DNA of 64,000 nucleotides from Rhodospirillales bacterium (lineage in GTDB: Bacteria > Pseudomonadota > Alphaproteobacteria > Micavibrionales > Micavibrionaceae). Position numbers and translations under genes: made by a program. Positions 1-8,627 of the stretch are shown here, piece by piece. Under the pieces are notes generated by a model. The model was not told where the DNA came from, made no database searches, and worked only from the letters and a program-made list of their open reading frames with translations. Position 1 is the stretch's first letter, and each line of letters opens with the position of its first letter. The DNA lies in assembly GCA_023898785.1 (NCBI GenBank), contig CP060239.1, forward strand, positions 434,001-498,000. The letters run 5' to 3'.

Positions 1-876
1 AAAGTCGGGGTTGGTGAGTTCTTCTTTCAGCAAAATGATGGAGATGCGCCGGTTGCTGGCATTTTTGGGATCATCTTTGATGAGATGTTCGGTATCGGCT
101 TTGCCAACAACGTTGTTGATACGCTCGGGCGGGAAGCCGCTTTCCAGCATGACGCGGCGGGATGAATTGGCGCGGTCGGCGGAAAGTTCCCAGTTTGTGT
201 AAGTCGCTTCGGGGCCGTAACCTACGCTGTCGGTATGGCCGCGTACGGAGAGTTCGTTGGGTTGCTTTTTGATGACTTCAGTGACTTTTTCGAGCAGTTT
301 ACGGGTTTTTTCAAACATCCGCGCGCTGCCGGAGGCGAACATTGGTTTTCCTTCCTTATCAATGACCTGAATGCGCAGGCCTTCGGGGGTCATGTCAATG
401 AGGAGCTGGTCTTTGAGTTCTTTGAGTTCGGGGTCCGATTCGATGGCTTTTTCGATTTCTGCTTTGGCGCTTTGCATGCGCTCTTCTTCTTGTTTGCGGA
501 GTTTTTCTTTGGCTTGTTCGAGGTTATCTTTTCTGGCCGAACGATTATTTACTGCTGATCCGGATGGTGTTGATGCTGTAATAGGTTGTACATTACTGAC
601 CATCGCACCTTTGGGTGCAACGCTTAGGCCTCCAAGGACGCCGCCTGCGCCGCTGGTGTCGCTTGAAACTTTGGGGTGTGTGGGGTCGAAGTAGTTTGAT
701 ATTGCGTTTTTTTCGTCTTCTGTTGTGACGTTCAAGAGCCACAGGAGCAGAAAGAATGCCATCATGGCCGTTACGAAGTCGGCATAGGCGACCTTCCAGG
801 CGCCGCCGTGGTGGCCACCGCCCTTTTTGATCTTTTTGATAATTATAGGCTGTTCGACTTTGTCTTCCTCAGCCAC
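1..876 (-). CDS. motB: Flagellar motor stator protein MotB (3' end beyond window)
   Basis: MotB anchors the proton-driven flagellar stator to peptidoglycan and forms the channel together with MotA. The visible 292 residues have a short basic N-terminus, one membrane helix at about residues 25-45 containing the motif YADFVTAMMAF (the channel Asp is in this helix), a charged linker with a coiled-coil stretch rich in Lys and Glu, and a C-terminal OmpA-like peptidoglycan-binding domain that includes VRGHTDSVGYG. The stop codon lies outside the window. I chose the GTG at 876 because AAGGGA lies 10 nt upstream; an in-frame GTG at 885 would overlap that site. It follows motA after 41 nt, probably in one transcript. 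Confidence 0.93.
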   Translation of the reverse strand, partial: MAEEDKVEQPIIIKKIKKGGGHHGGAWKVAYADFVTAMMAFFLLLWLLNVTTEDEKNAISNYFDPTHPKVSSDTSGAGGVLGGLSVAPKGAMVSNVQPITASTPSGSAVNNRSARKDNLEQAKEKLRKQEEERMQSAKAEIEKAIESDPELKELKDQLLIDMTPEGLRIQVIDKEGKPMFASGSARMFEKTRKLLEKVTEVIKKQPNELSVRGHTDSVGYGPEATYTNWELSADRANSSRRVMLESGFPPERINNVVGKADTEHLIKDDPKNASNRRISIILLKEELTNPDF

Positions 877-917
877 GTCGGTCACTTCCCTTTTTACGTG
901 TTATTAAGCCTGTGGTC

Positions 918-1811
918 TTAAGCGCCTGGACTTGGTAATTCGTTTAGTTTTTCTTCCAGTTCCTGGAAGGTTGGCTGTATATCATGGGGTAAAAATTTGC
1001 GGGCAAATTCAACGGCGACCTGTGGTGCTGCACCGTTTAAGAAGGCGATAACCGCGACTTTTATGCATTTAAAATACATGACTTGCGTTTCAGCTTTGGA
1101 GGTCATGGCTCCGGCAATGGGTGCGACCATGCCGTAGGATAGCCAAACCCCAAGGAATGTTCCCACTAACGCGCCGCCGATCATTTTTCCTAAAACTTCT
1201 GGTGGTTCGGAGATTGAGGCCATGGTTTTAATTACACCCAAAACGGCAGCAACAATGCCGAGCGCAGGGATGCCATCGGCCATGGTTTGCACAGCGTGGC
1301 CGGGATGGCCCTCGTGGTGCTCAATGGTTTCAATTTCTTCATCCATGAGGGCTTCAAGTTCGTGTGGGCTATCATTGCCCAGGGAGATGATGCGCAGATA
1401 ATCGCATAGAAAAATCAGGGCGTGATGGTTGTGTTGAAAGCTTGGGAACTGGGCGAATACATCGCTTTCTTCGGGTTGTTCGATATGTTGTTCGAGAGCG
1501 AGCCAGCCTTTTGTTCGGGCGAGTTTGAACACGGTGAAGAGCATGCTCATCAGTTCGACATAGTCATCTTTGGAATAAGCTGAGGGTTTTGCAAGGGCTG
1601 AGAAATATTTCATCGTGCCTTTGATGGTTTCGGTCGAATTCGCAATGAGAAATGCGGCAACGGCGCAGCCGAAAATGATGACAAATTCGCCGGGCATAGC
1701 TCCGAGAATTAGCATTACAAGCTTCATGAATTTCGGCATATCGAAATGCATGGCGATCAAAAGACCGCCAAACGTGCAGACGAATACAAGCGCGATGCCG
1801 ACAAACTTCAT
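918..1811 (-). CDS. motA: Flagellar motor stator protein MotA
   Basis: MotA is the four-helix inner-membrane stator subunit that couples proton flow to rotor torque through its cytoplasmic loop. The 297-residue product matches the usual length. Two N-terminal membrane helices are followed by a large cytoplasmic loop, then two further helices containing ADGIPALGIVAAVLGVIKTM and a GALVGTFLGVWLSYG segment, in the pattern of the MotA/TolQ/ExbB family. ATG at 1811 is preferred over an in-frame TTG at 1820, which sits only 3 nt from the AAGGA ribosome-binding site. motB follows immediately. The 220-nt region upstream, shared with the 3' end of the EAL gene, shows no promoter I can name. Confidence 0.95.
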   Translation of the reverse strand: MKFVGIALVFVCTFGGLLIAMHFDMPKFMKLVMLILGAMPGEFVIIFGCAVAAFLIANSTETIKGTMKYFSALAKPSAYSKDDYVELMSMLFTVFKLARTKGWLALEQHIEQPEESDVFAQFPSFQHNHHALIFLCDYLRIISLGNDSPHELEALMDEEIETIEHHEGHPGHAVQTMADGIPALGIVAAVLGVIKTMASISEPPEVLGKMIGGALVGTFLGVWLSYGMVAPIAGAMTSKAETQVMYFKCIKVAVIAFLNGAAPQVAVEFARKFLPHDIQPTFQELEEKLNELPSPGA

Positions 1812-2032
1812 GACAAGCAAAAATCCTTACAATTGCATGGATACGCAGCGGTGGAGGTTCTTTAAAGGATACATTATTTCCTGTTAAAGACTCTTTAATG
1901 GGGCAACAAAACTGCAGAAGAGGTGTGTTGCCCGAAGATATATTTTGGCGCAAAAAGTTAAATCTGTTTGCACTTTAGTCTGGTTATTGTGCGTACTTTT
2001 TTTTACAAGATCAAGGCTGGAAGCTTTGTGTG

Positions 2033-3655
2033 TTACTTTTTAGGTGGGGTAAAACTTGGCGCAGTTTCTGGTTTGCCAAATAGGTAGCCTTGGCCGTAAT
2101 CCACACCTATTTCCATGAGCATGTCTGCCTGGGCCTGTTCTTCAACGAATTCAGCTATAACTTTGATGTTATGTTCTTTGCCTATTTTTGTCAGATTCTT
2201 AACTGTGGCGGCGTCACGTCCGGATGAAAGTATTTTGCGGATATATTTGCCGCTGATTTTGACGTAGTCGACGGGGAGTTTTTGTAGGTGCTGGATGGTT
2301 GCGGCGTTTGTGCCGAAGTCGTCCAGAGTAATTGTGAATTTTAATGATTTAAGTTGTTCGATGAATTTTTGAATTTTACTGCGGTCTTTGATATGTCCTG
2401 ATTCGGTGACTTCAAATATCAGGCGTTCATGCAGGTTGTTTTGATTTCCAAGTTTTTCCATGAGTTTTTCTTTGAATGTGTCGTCTTGGATGGATTGGCT
2501 GGACAGATTTACAGAGAAGACGGTTCGTGATCCGCCGCCTTTATGTTTGATATGGTTGATGGCGCGTTCGCATACGGCCATATCAAAAGCCGGGGCTAGT
2601 CCCGTATCTTCTCCAAGCATGATCCATTCCATAGTGTCGCCTTCTTTGAAGCGGCTGAGTATTTCGTAGTGGGATACTTCTTTGGTTTTAAGTTTGACGA
2701 TGGGCTGGAAATGTAAGGTGAAGTCCTGGCGCTCTATGATGCTTTGGAGTTTTTTAATACGCTCAGTGTTGGCGTCTACATAATCTTTTGCACAGGAGTT
2801 GAGTGTCTCTATGGTGAAGTTTGTGCCTTCGCGGTCAAATTCGTTAACTGTATAAACAAGTGCGCGGGTTGCATCGTGATTGTTGAGTGTATTGAGGTTT
2901 GTGTGGATTGTTTTGCTTTGGACCTCAACCCCTTCACCTTCAGGATCATTTTTAGCGGCCAGAGATTCTATGCGTTCGCGGATGAGGGCGCTATCTATGT
3001 CTTTTTCATGGATGAGTCCGTATTTGCCGTCAGAGATCATGGTGGCGGCTTGTCCATCGATGGCTTGGGATTGAAGGAAATGACCAATGGATTCGGTGAA
3101 GCTGTTCCAGCCTTCTTTGCCCAGACGTTCTTTTTGCTCTTTGGTCGGTGTGAAGTCAAACAATGTTATTTCGATGCGTTGGTCTATGGAGCGGGCGATG
3201 TCAAATGTATCTTTAGCCTGCTGGATGAATCCTGCGCGATCTAAAATAGGCCCCGTGCTGATGGCGGAGATTTCGCCGGCAAGTCTGCTCATTAAAAGAT
3301 TACTGAAGCCTAGTGTGATGTAGAAGTTTGGGTCTTCGGGCATGCGCATGGCTGTGAAGACGGCTTTACGCTTGCTGACCAGTTCGTTGAGATCGACGAT
3401 GAGAGGGCCCGCGCGTTTGCCTGCTTGTGCGTTTTCGTAGATGTTTTGGATCTGGGCCTGATCGTAGACAGAGAAGAGTTCGAGCATTTTTTTACCGATA
3501 ATGTCTTCGTCTTCAAAGCCGGTGAGGCTTTTGGAGGCTCCCAGAGCGTAGGTGATACGGCCTTCCATGGAAATTTCCAAAAACAAATCTGCCGAGGCAA
3601 AGGCAAAGGCCAGAAAGCGGTCGCGTTGTTTTTTTGTTTCAGAAGGGTTGGTCAT
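2033..3655 (-). CDS. PAS - degenerate GGDEF - EAL cyclic-di-GMP phosphodiesterase
   Basis: This 540-residue soluble protein has an N-terminal PAS-like sensor domain (about 15-110), a middle segment (about 135-290) resembling a GGDEF fold without the GGDEF signature, and a C-terminal EAL domain (about 300-535). The EAL catalytic signature looks complete: EILSR, NLSS, EVTES, LDDFGTN, VKISG, AEFVEE and GQGYLFGKP. It is therefore likely to hydrolyse c-di-GMP, with the PAS domain tuning activity. Its position beside motAB suggests a role in motility control, which is inference. No membrane segment is visible. The ATG at 3655 gives a full PAS domain. Confidence 0.88.
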   Translation of the reverse strand: MTNPSETKKQRDRFLAFAFASADLFLEISMEGRITYALGASKSLTGFEDEDIIGKKMLELFSVYDQAQIQNIYENAQAGKRAGPLIVDLNELVSKRKAVFTAMRMPEDPNFYITLGFSNLLMSRLAGEISAISTGPILDRAGFIQQAKDTFDIARSIDQRIEITLFDFTPTKEQKERLGKEGWNSFTESIGHFLQSQAIDGQAATMISDGKYGLIHEKDIDSALIRERIESLAAKNDPEGEGVEVQSKTIHTNLNTLNNHDATRALVYTVNEFDREGTNFTIETLNSCAKDYVDANTERIKKLQSIIERQDFTLHFQPIVKLKTKEVSHYEILSRFKEGDTMEWIMLGEDTGLAPAFDMAVCERAINHIKHKGGGSRTVFSVNLSSQSIQDDTFKEKLMEKLGNQNNLHERLIFEVTESGHIKDRSKIQKFIEQLKSLKFTITLDDFGTNAATIQHLQKLPVDYVKISGKYIRKILSSGRDAATVKNLTKIGKEHNIKVIAEFVEEQAQADMLMEIGVDYGQGYLFGKPETAPSFTPPKK

Positions 3656-3746
3656 ATTGTTTGTATTTTAGAATCCGCACTACTTTTAAGGATAGCGGAA
3701 AACGAGTATCTTCGCATTACATCTTTGTGATGCATACAGAGATTCT

Positions 3747-4808
3747 TTATGCGGTTTTTTGTTGCTTTAACTCTTTGGCGGCGTCGAGTGCGCCGTAGGT
3801 CAATATGCCATCACATCCGGCGCGTTTAAAGGCCAAAAGACTTTCCATTAGTGCACTCTTGTAATCGAAAGCGCCGCTCTGAGCAGCGGCTTTGAGCATG
3901 GCGTACTCGCCGCTGACCTGATAGGCGAATGTTGGTGCGGAAAAGGTGCTTTTGACCCGCTGGATAATATCGAGATAGGGTAGGCCGGGTTTGACCATGA
4001 CCATGTCGGCTCCTTCTTGCAGATCAAGGGCGACTTCACGCAGAGCTTCGTCGGTATTGGCCGGATTCATTTGATAGGTTTTTTTGTCGCCTTTGAGCGC
4101 GCCGGACGAGCCGACCGCATCACGGAACGGACCGTAAAAACAGGAGGCATATTTTGCAGCGTAGGAGAGAATAGCGACATCTTCGAAGTCTTCGGAATCG
4201 AGCGCCTCCCGAATAGCGCCGATGCGCCCGTCCATCATATCGGATGGCGCGATGATGTCTGCGCCGGCGCGTGCCTGGTTGAGGGCTTGTTTGCACAGAA
4301 TCTCGACACTGGCGTCATTGAGAATTTTTCCATCTTCCAGCAAACCGTCATGGCCGTGGGTTGTGTAGGGGTCGAGCGCAACATCGGTGATGATGCCGAT
4401 GTTGGGGCATTCTTTTTTGATGGCCTGCACGGCGCGGCAGATGAGGTTGAACGGATTGGTGCTTTCTTCACCGCCGGGTGTTTTTTTCTCTGGCGGGGTG
4501 GCGGGGAAAAGGGCGATGGCGGGGATGCCTAATGCGGCAGCGTCTTTAACAGCTTGCAGCGCGCGGTCGATGGTGAGGCGCTGGACGCCGGGCATAGCGG
4601 TGATGGTTTGTGCGCTGTCTTCGCCTTCGATGATAAAGAGTGGCCAGATGAGATCATTTGCCGATAGCCGGGTTTCGCAGACCATGTCGCGGAGCCAGCC
4701 TTGTGAGCGCAGGCGGCGCATGCGTGTTTGTGGATAGGCCCCTTGTGAAATGGGGAGGGATGGTTGCTCCGCGCCTGCGCTTACCGTATTCTTCTTTTGT
4801 GCTGTCAT
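3747..4808 (-). CDS. hemB: Delta-aminolevulinic acid dehydratase (porphobilinogen synthase)
   Basis: HemB condenses two 5-aminolevulinate molecules to porphobilinogen, the second step of tetrapyrrole synthesis, in the cytoplasm. The 353-residue product has both Schiff-base lysines, Lys219 in SYAAKYAS and Lys273 in MVMVKPGLPY. The metal region reads DVALDPYTTHGHDG, with Asp replacing the Cys ligands of zinc-dependent enzymes, which is the pattern of the magnesium-dependent type. The frame stays open upstream to 5255, but that stretch runs antisense to the next gene; ATG 4808 is the family-like start. It is divergent from the HIBYL-CoA hydrolase gene across 54 bp. Confidence 0.96.
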   Translation of the reverse strand: MTAQKKNTVSAGAEQPSLPISQGAYPQTRMRRLRSQGWLRDMVCETRLSANDLIWPLFIIEGEDSAQTITAMPGVQRLTIDRALQAVKDAAALGIPAIALFPATPPEKKTPGGEESTNPFNLICRAVQAIKKECPNIGIITDVALDPYTTHGHDGLLEDGKILNDASVEILCKQALNQARAGADIIAPSDMMDGRIGAIREALDSEDFEDVAILSYAAKYASCFYGPFRDAVGSSGALKGDKKTYQMNPANTDEALREVALDLQEGADMVMVKPGLPYLDIIQRVKSTFSAPTFAYQVSGEYAMLKAAAQSGAFDYKSALMESLLAFKRAGCDGILTYGALDAAKELKQQKTA

Positions 4809-4862
4809 GTTGGCGGTTCCTGATATTTTTTGTTTCCGCCTACATTTAAGCGGTATTACCCT

Positions 4863-5936
4863 ATGAATCAAGCAGTTCCCAGATCTGAAGTCCTTATTGA
4901 AACGTGTGGTGCCTTGGCGCTTGTGACGCTTAATCGGCCGGATGCGCATAATGCGTTGTCGCTGGAGATGATTCGCGAGATTCGTGCGGCGCTGAATGGT
5001 TGGGCGGAAGATGAATCTATAGAAGCAGTGTTGTTTTTGGGCGCAGGAGATAAAGCCTTTTGCGCGGGCGGAGATATTAAGGCGTTTTATTATTCGGGCA
5101 TGGATTGTCGGCGCGGGTTGGTGACGCCGCGTGTGCCGATGGTGTTTTTTGGTGAAGAATATGCGCTGAATAAGCAGATATTTCATTATTCGAAGCCGAC
5201 GATTGCCTTTATGGACGGGATTACTATGGGCGGTGGTTACGGGATTGCCGGGCATTGTAAGGTACGGATTGCCTCAGCGGGTACAGTTTTTGCCATGCCG
5301 GAAGCGGGAATCGGTTTTTTTCCTGATGTTGGCAGTATGTATCAATTGGTGCGCTGCCCCGGCAATTATGGACGTTATCTTGCATTGACGGGTCATCATA
5401 TTGATGGAAAAACGATGATTGCGGCGGGTTTGGCCGATTTTTACATTGAGGATGCAGAGAATTTATCGCAAACGGTTGAGCAGAATCTTGGTTGTGATGA
5501 TTTGGGCGGGGCGTTGAAAACGGCTCTGCGTGGGGTGGATGATTTTGATTTGAACCATGCGGATGTTATTGAATCTGCGTTTACCGATTGTGATGTTTCT
5601 GCAATCTGTGGGCGTTTACGAGAGAATGACGATGATTTTGCGTTTGAAACATTGGCGATTTTAGAGATGCGTTCGCCGATAAGCGTGATGGTGGTGGCTG
5701 CTTATCTCGATAAAGCACAAAGACTTGGATTTGATGAGATAATCACTATGGATTTGGCGTTGTGTCAGAAATTCATTTTGCAGCAGGATATGTATGAAGA
5801 CATTCGTGCGCAGCTTATTGATAAAGATAAAAGCCCTCAATGGTGTTATCAGGCGTTGGGGGATGTTTCTCAGGCTCTTGTTGATTCTTACTTTACGCCT
5901 TGTGATTATGATTTAAAGGATGTACGGATTTTCTAA
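4863..5936 (+). CDS. 3-hydroxyisobutyryl-CoA hydrolase (crotonase superfamily)
   Basis: The product (357 residues) belongs to the ECH_2 branch of the crotonase superfamily, which hydrolyses 3-hydroxyisobutyryl-CoA in valine catabolism. Support comes from KAFCAGGDIKAFYYSG near residue 70, the family-typical EEYALNKQIFHYSKP segment, GITMGGGYGIAGH forming the oxyanion hole, and MPEAGIGFFPDVG with the catalytic acidic residue. Its length exceeds that of simple enoyl-CoA hydratases (about 260 residues) and matches HIBCH proteins. I chose ATG 4863; an upstream in-frame ATG at 4830 adds 11 unlikely residues. Activity on other beta-hydroxyacyl-CoAs cannot be excluded. Confidence 0.88.
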   Translation: MNQAVPRSEVLIETCGALALVTLNRPDAHNALSLEMIREIRAALNGWAEDESIEAVLFLGAGDKAFCAGGDIKAFYYSGMDCRRGLVTPRVPMVFFGEEYALNKQIFHYSKPTIAFMDGITMGGGYGIAGHCKVRIASAGTVFAMPEAGIGFFPDVGSMYQLVRCPGNYGRYLALTGHHIDGKTMIAAGLADFYIEDAENLSQTVEQNLGCDDLGGALKTALRGVDDFDLNHADVIESAFTDCDVSAICGRLRENDDDFAFETLAILEMRSPISVMVVAAYLDKAQRLGFDEIITMDLALCQKFILQQDMYEDIRAQLIDKDKSPQWCYQALGDVSQALVDSYFTPCDYDLKDVRIF

Positions 5937-6045
5937 GAGGATCAGGATTTGTAAGCTTCCTCTTGACCTTCTTGACGCATCGCTTCACACTGCTATTTGC
6001 GTAAAAAACAATAATGTTTATTAGATTTATTTTGGAGTTAAATTC

Positions 6046-6510
6046 GTGAATTCGACACCCTATTACGAAGCTATTCAGTTGATTGAGCGTTTGCACCGTC
6101 ATTTTTTGGACGTGCTGAAGGTGGAACTGGACAAAAAAGGTATTCAGGACATCAACAACGTGCAGAGCATGATTTTATATAATATTGGCGATGATGAGAT
6201 GACCGTCGGGGAATTGACGATCCGTGGCTATTATCTTGGCTCCAACGTTTCTTACAACGTCAAGAAGATGGTGGAGAATGGCTATCTGGTCCAGGAACGC
6301 TCTGTCCATGACAAGCGTTCGATTCGCGTAAAGCTGTCGGAAAAAGGGCTGGGGTTGAAGACTATGATTTCAGACATGTTTGCTCGCCATGAAAATGAGA
6401 TTTCAGGTTCTGAAGTTACCGATGAGCGTCTGAACGCACTCGGCGATACGATGAAGATGCTGGAGCGCTTCTGGGCGAAGCAGACCAGCGCCTATGGCGG
6501 TGGATTTTAG
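6046..6510 (+). CDS. MarR-family winged-helix regulator, LdtR-like
   Basis: This 154-residue protein resembles the LdtR group of MarR regulators in Alphaproteobacteria, which control L,D-transpeptidase and envelope-stress genes in Liberibacter and rhizobia. Visible features are a helical dimerisation start (YYEAIQLIERLHRHFLDVLK), the winged-helix core with MTVGELTIRGYYLGSNVSYN as recognition region, and a wing containing DKRSIRVKLSEKG. Translation begins at GTG 6046 after GGAG about 8 nt upstream. Neither neighbour is an L,D-transpeptidase, so any regulon lies elsewhere. The MarR assignment is firm; the LdtR subgroup is from memory of family sequences. Confidence 0.82.
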   Translation: MNSTPYYEAIQLIERLHRHFLDVLKVELDKKGIQDINNVQSMILYNIGDDEMTVGELTIRGYYLGSNVSYNVKKMVENGYLVQERSVHDKRSIRVKLSEKGLGLKTMISDMFARHENEISGSEVTDERLNALGDTMKMLERFWAKQTSAYGGGF

Positions 6511-6733
6511 ATTTTTCTTTATTTTTTTCCGTTCGCGCCGTTAAAAACATACGGGGCCCCCTATGAAACGGGACGGTGTTGCCGCATTCAGCTAAGCTTT
6601 TGGTTGCAAATGGCGTCTTGGTGTTTGCTCTTAGCCGTGCGCCACTTACCGTCTGTTTTTTTACAGACTATGCATAATCTTGATGTGATGGTTACATGGA
6701 TTTTTGCCAGGGTCAAGGAAAAAATTCCTATAT

Positions 6734-7912
6734 TTAACCAAACGCCGGAAGGCCCGTTTGAGCTCGGCCAAGGATAAGGGCGTGGATATCGTGTGTTCCC
6801 TCGTAAGTGTTGACGGCCTCGAGGTTACACATATGACGCATGACGTGGTATTCGTCGGCGATGCCGTTGCCGCCGTGCATGTCGCGGGCGAGGCGGGCGA
6901 TTTCCAGCGCTTTACCGCAATTATTACGCTTTAGAAGTGAAATGGCTTCGGGGGCGGCGCGGTCACAATCACGCAGGCGGCCCAAACGATGGCAGGCGGC
7001 GAGGCCCAGCGTAATTTCGGTTTGCATATCGGCGAGTTTTTTCTGGATGAGTTGCTGCGCGGCCAGCGGTTTGCCAAAGATTTCACGGTCCATGACATAT
7101 TGGCGGGAGCGGTGCCAGCAATCTTCGGCTGCGCCCATGACGCCCCAAGCGATTCCGTAACGCGCGGAGTTGAGGCAGAGCATTGGGGCCTTGAGCGAGA
7201 AGGCTTCGGGCAGGCGATTTTCTTCGGGCACGTGGACCTCATCCATGGCGATGCCGCCGGTGGGAGCGGCGCGTAAGGAAAGCTTGCCGCCGATTTTGGG
7301 CGCGGACAGGCCTTTCATGCCTTTTTCCAAAATAAAGCCGACCATTTGGGCGTCTTCGTCTTTGGCCCAGACGATGAAGACATCGGCGATGGGTGAGTTG
7401 GAAATCCATTGTTTGGCGCCGGAGATGGAGTAGCCGTCCTTGGTTTTCTTGGCTTTGGTTTTCATGGCGTTCGGGTCGGAGCCGCCATCGGGTTCGGTGA
7501 GGCCAAAGCAGCCGATATATTCGCCGGAGGCGAGTTTGGGCAGGAATCTCTGTTTTTGATCTTCGGTGCCGAAGAGAGAAATAGGGAGCATAACGAGGGA
7601 AGATTGCACAGAATAGCAGGAGCGATATGCGGAATCGACGCGCTCCAGTTCACGGGCGATGAGCCCGGTGGCGGTGTAGGAGGCTCCCGCGCAGCCATAG
7701 CCATCGATCATCGGGCCGAGCAGACCAAGCTGCCCCATTTCTTTCATGATATTGGGATCAAATTCTTCGGTTTTATAGGCTTCGATGACGCGCGGGAGCA
7801 GTTTATCCTGAGCGTAATCGCGCGCAGTTTGCATGATCATGCGTTCTTCGTCGGTGAGGAGTTCATCGAGGAGCAGCGGGTCTTCCCAGTTAAAGTCGGC
7901 GCGCTTATGCAT
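6734..7912 (-). CDS. gcdH: Glutaryl-CoA dehydrogenase (acyl-CoA dehydrogenase family)
   Basis: The 392-residue flavoenzyme oxidatively decarboxylates glutaryl-CoA to crotonyl-CoA in lysine and tryptophan degradation. It shows FGLTEPDGGSDP and AKQWISNSPIADVFIVWAK (FAD and substrate contacts), and the ending TYEGTHDIHALILGRAQTG with the catalytic base Glu371, a signature typical of the GcdH subgroup. ATG 7912 begins MHKRADFNWEDP; a longer open frame to 8188 is antisense to the DUF6898 gene and was discarded. The gene is divergent from that gene across 45 bp, leaving room for only compact promoters. Confidence 0.9.
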   Translation of the reverse strand: MHKRADFNWEDPLLLDELLTDEERMIMQTARDYAQDKLLPRVIEAYKTEEFDPNIMKEMGQLGLLGPMIDGYGCAGASYTATGLIARELERVDSAYRSCYSVQSSLVMLPISLFGTEDQKQRFLPKLASGEYIGCFGLTEPDGGSDPNAMKTKAKKTKDGYSISGAKQWISNSPIADVFIVWAKDEDAQMVGFILEKGMKGLSAPKIGGKLSLRAAPTGGIAMDEVHVPEENRLPEAFSLKAPMLCLNSARYGIAWGVMGAAEDCWHRSRQYVMDREIFGKPLAAQQLIQKKLADMQTEITLGLAACHRLGRLRDCDRAAPEAISLLKRNNCGKALEIARLARDMHGGNGIADEYHVMRHMCNLEAVNTYEGTHDIHALILGRAQTGLPAFG

Positions 7913-7957
7913 GATTGTCTCTTTCTTGATACGGTATGTTTCGCTATAGAGAATATC

Positions 7958-8161
7958 ATGAGCAAAGAACTTCTCAATGGCCGTGAGGTGATTCTCGAAT
8001 TTTTTCCCGTTGGGGCTTTTGTCAAAGTCTCGGTGATGGATACGGCCAGCTTGACGGAAGTTTCGATTCAGGGGCCTGCGAATGCATCGGAATTGACGCT
8101 TAAGCGAAATGCTTTGAAGCGCCTTGAATATGTGCTGAAAAAGAAGGGCTTGATTACTTAA
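7958..8161 (+). CDS. DUF6898 family protein (alphaproteobacterial conserved small protein)
   Basis: This 67-residue soluble protein of unknown function matches my memory of the DUF6898 family, whose members share a core like FFPVGAFVKVSVMDTASLTE followed by VSIQGPANAS and a C-terminal helix (LKRNALKRLEYVLKKKG). The predicted form is a small beta barrel or sheet plus one helix. It opens a plus-strand run, with rpiB 25 nt downstream, so it may share a transcript with rpiB and glyA. I chose ATG 7958 because the longer open frame to the left is antisense to gcdH. Confidence 0.75.
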   Translation: MSKELLNGREVILEFFPVGAFVKVSVMDTASLTEVSIQGPANASELTLKRNALKRLEYVLKKKGLIT

Positions 8162-8186
8162 GGGTGTGCACACTATATATTGTGGC

Positions 8187-8612
8187 ATGAAACATAAATT
8201 GGCGATTGCCTGTGATCATGGCGGATACTCTTTGAAAGAAGCAATCAAAGCGCACTTTAGCGATGTTGAGTGGCTTGATCTGGGCACGAATTCTAACGAC
8301 TCAGTTGATTATCCTGAATATGGGCAAAAACTGGCCAAGGCGATTGCAGGTGGCGAGGTCCAGCAGGGTATTGTCATTTGTGGCAGCGGGATCGGGATTT
8401 CGATTGCGGCGAACCGTAACCCCGCGGTGAGGGCGGCGTTGTGCACAGATGTAACCATGGCGCGCTTGACCCGGGCGCATAATGATGCCAATGTGCTGGC
8501 CCTTGGCGCGCGAATTATCGGCGAAGAGGTGGCGTTCGATATTGTCGAGATATTTTTGAATACAGAATTTGAAGGGGGGCGTCACAGGCGGCGCGTGGAT
8601 AAACTTAGTTAG
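8187..8612 (+). CDS. rpiB: Ribose-5-phosphate isomerase B
   Basis: RpiB interconverts ribose 5-phosphate and ribulose 5-phosphate in the pentose phosphate pathway. The 141-residue length is typical. Visible motifs are CDHGGY near the N-terminus, the active-site Cys in GIVICGSGIGISIAANR, and CTDVTMARLTRAHNDANV, which covers the phosphate-binding and His residues of the LacA/RpiB family. ATG 8187 gives the canonical MKHKLAIACDHGG start; an ATG at 8166 adds seven unlikely residues. It sits between the DUF6898 gene and glyA and may be co-transcribed with both. Confidence 0.94.
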   Translation: MKHKLAIACDHGGYSLKEAIKAHFSDVEWLDLGTNSNDSVDYPEYGQKLAKAIAGGEVQQGIVICGSGIGISIAANRNPAVRAALCTDVTMARLTRAHNDANVLALGARIIGEEVAFDIVEIFLNTEFEGGRHRRRVDKLS

Positions 8613-8627
8613 GAAAGGTTTTAGTTA

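Noticed and set aside
2744..3244. Plus-strand frame of 166 codons inside the EAL gene
   Set aside because: Phe/Cys-rich shadow translation without a ribosome-binding site; the minus-strand EAL gene explains the open frame.
4809..5255. In-frame upstream extension of hemB giving a 502-residue protein
   Set aside because: It runs antisense through the HIBYL-CoA hydrolase gene, has low-complexity Arg/His-rich sequence and no family match; ATG 4808 gives a normal HemB.
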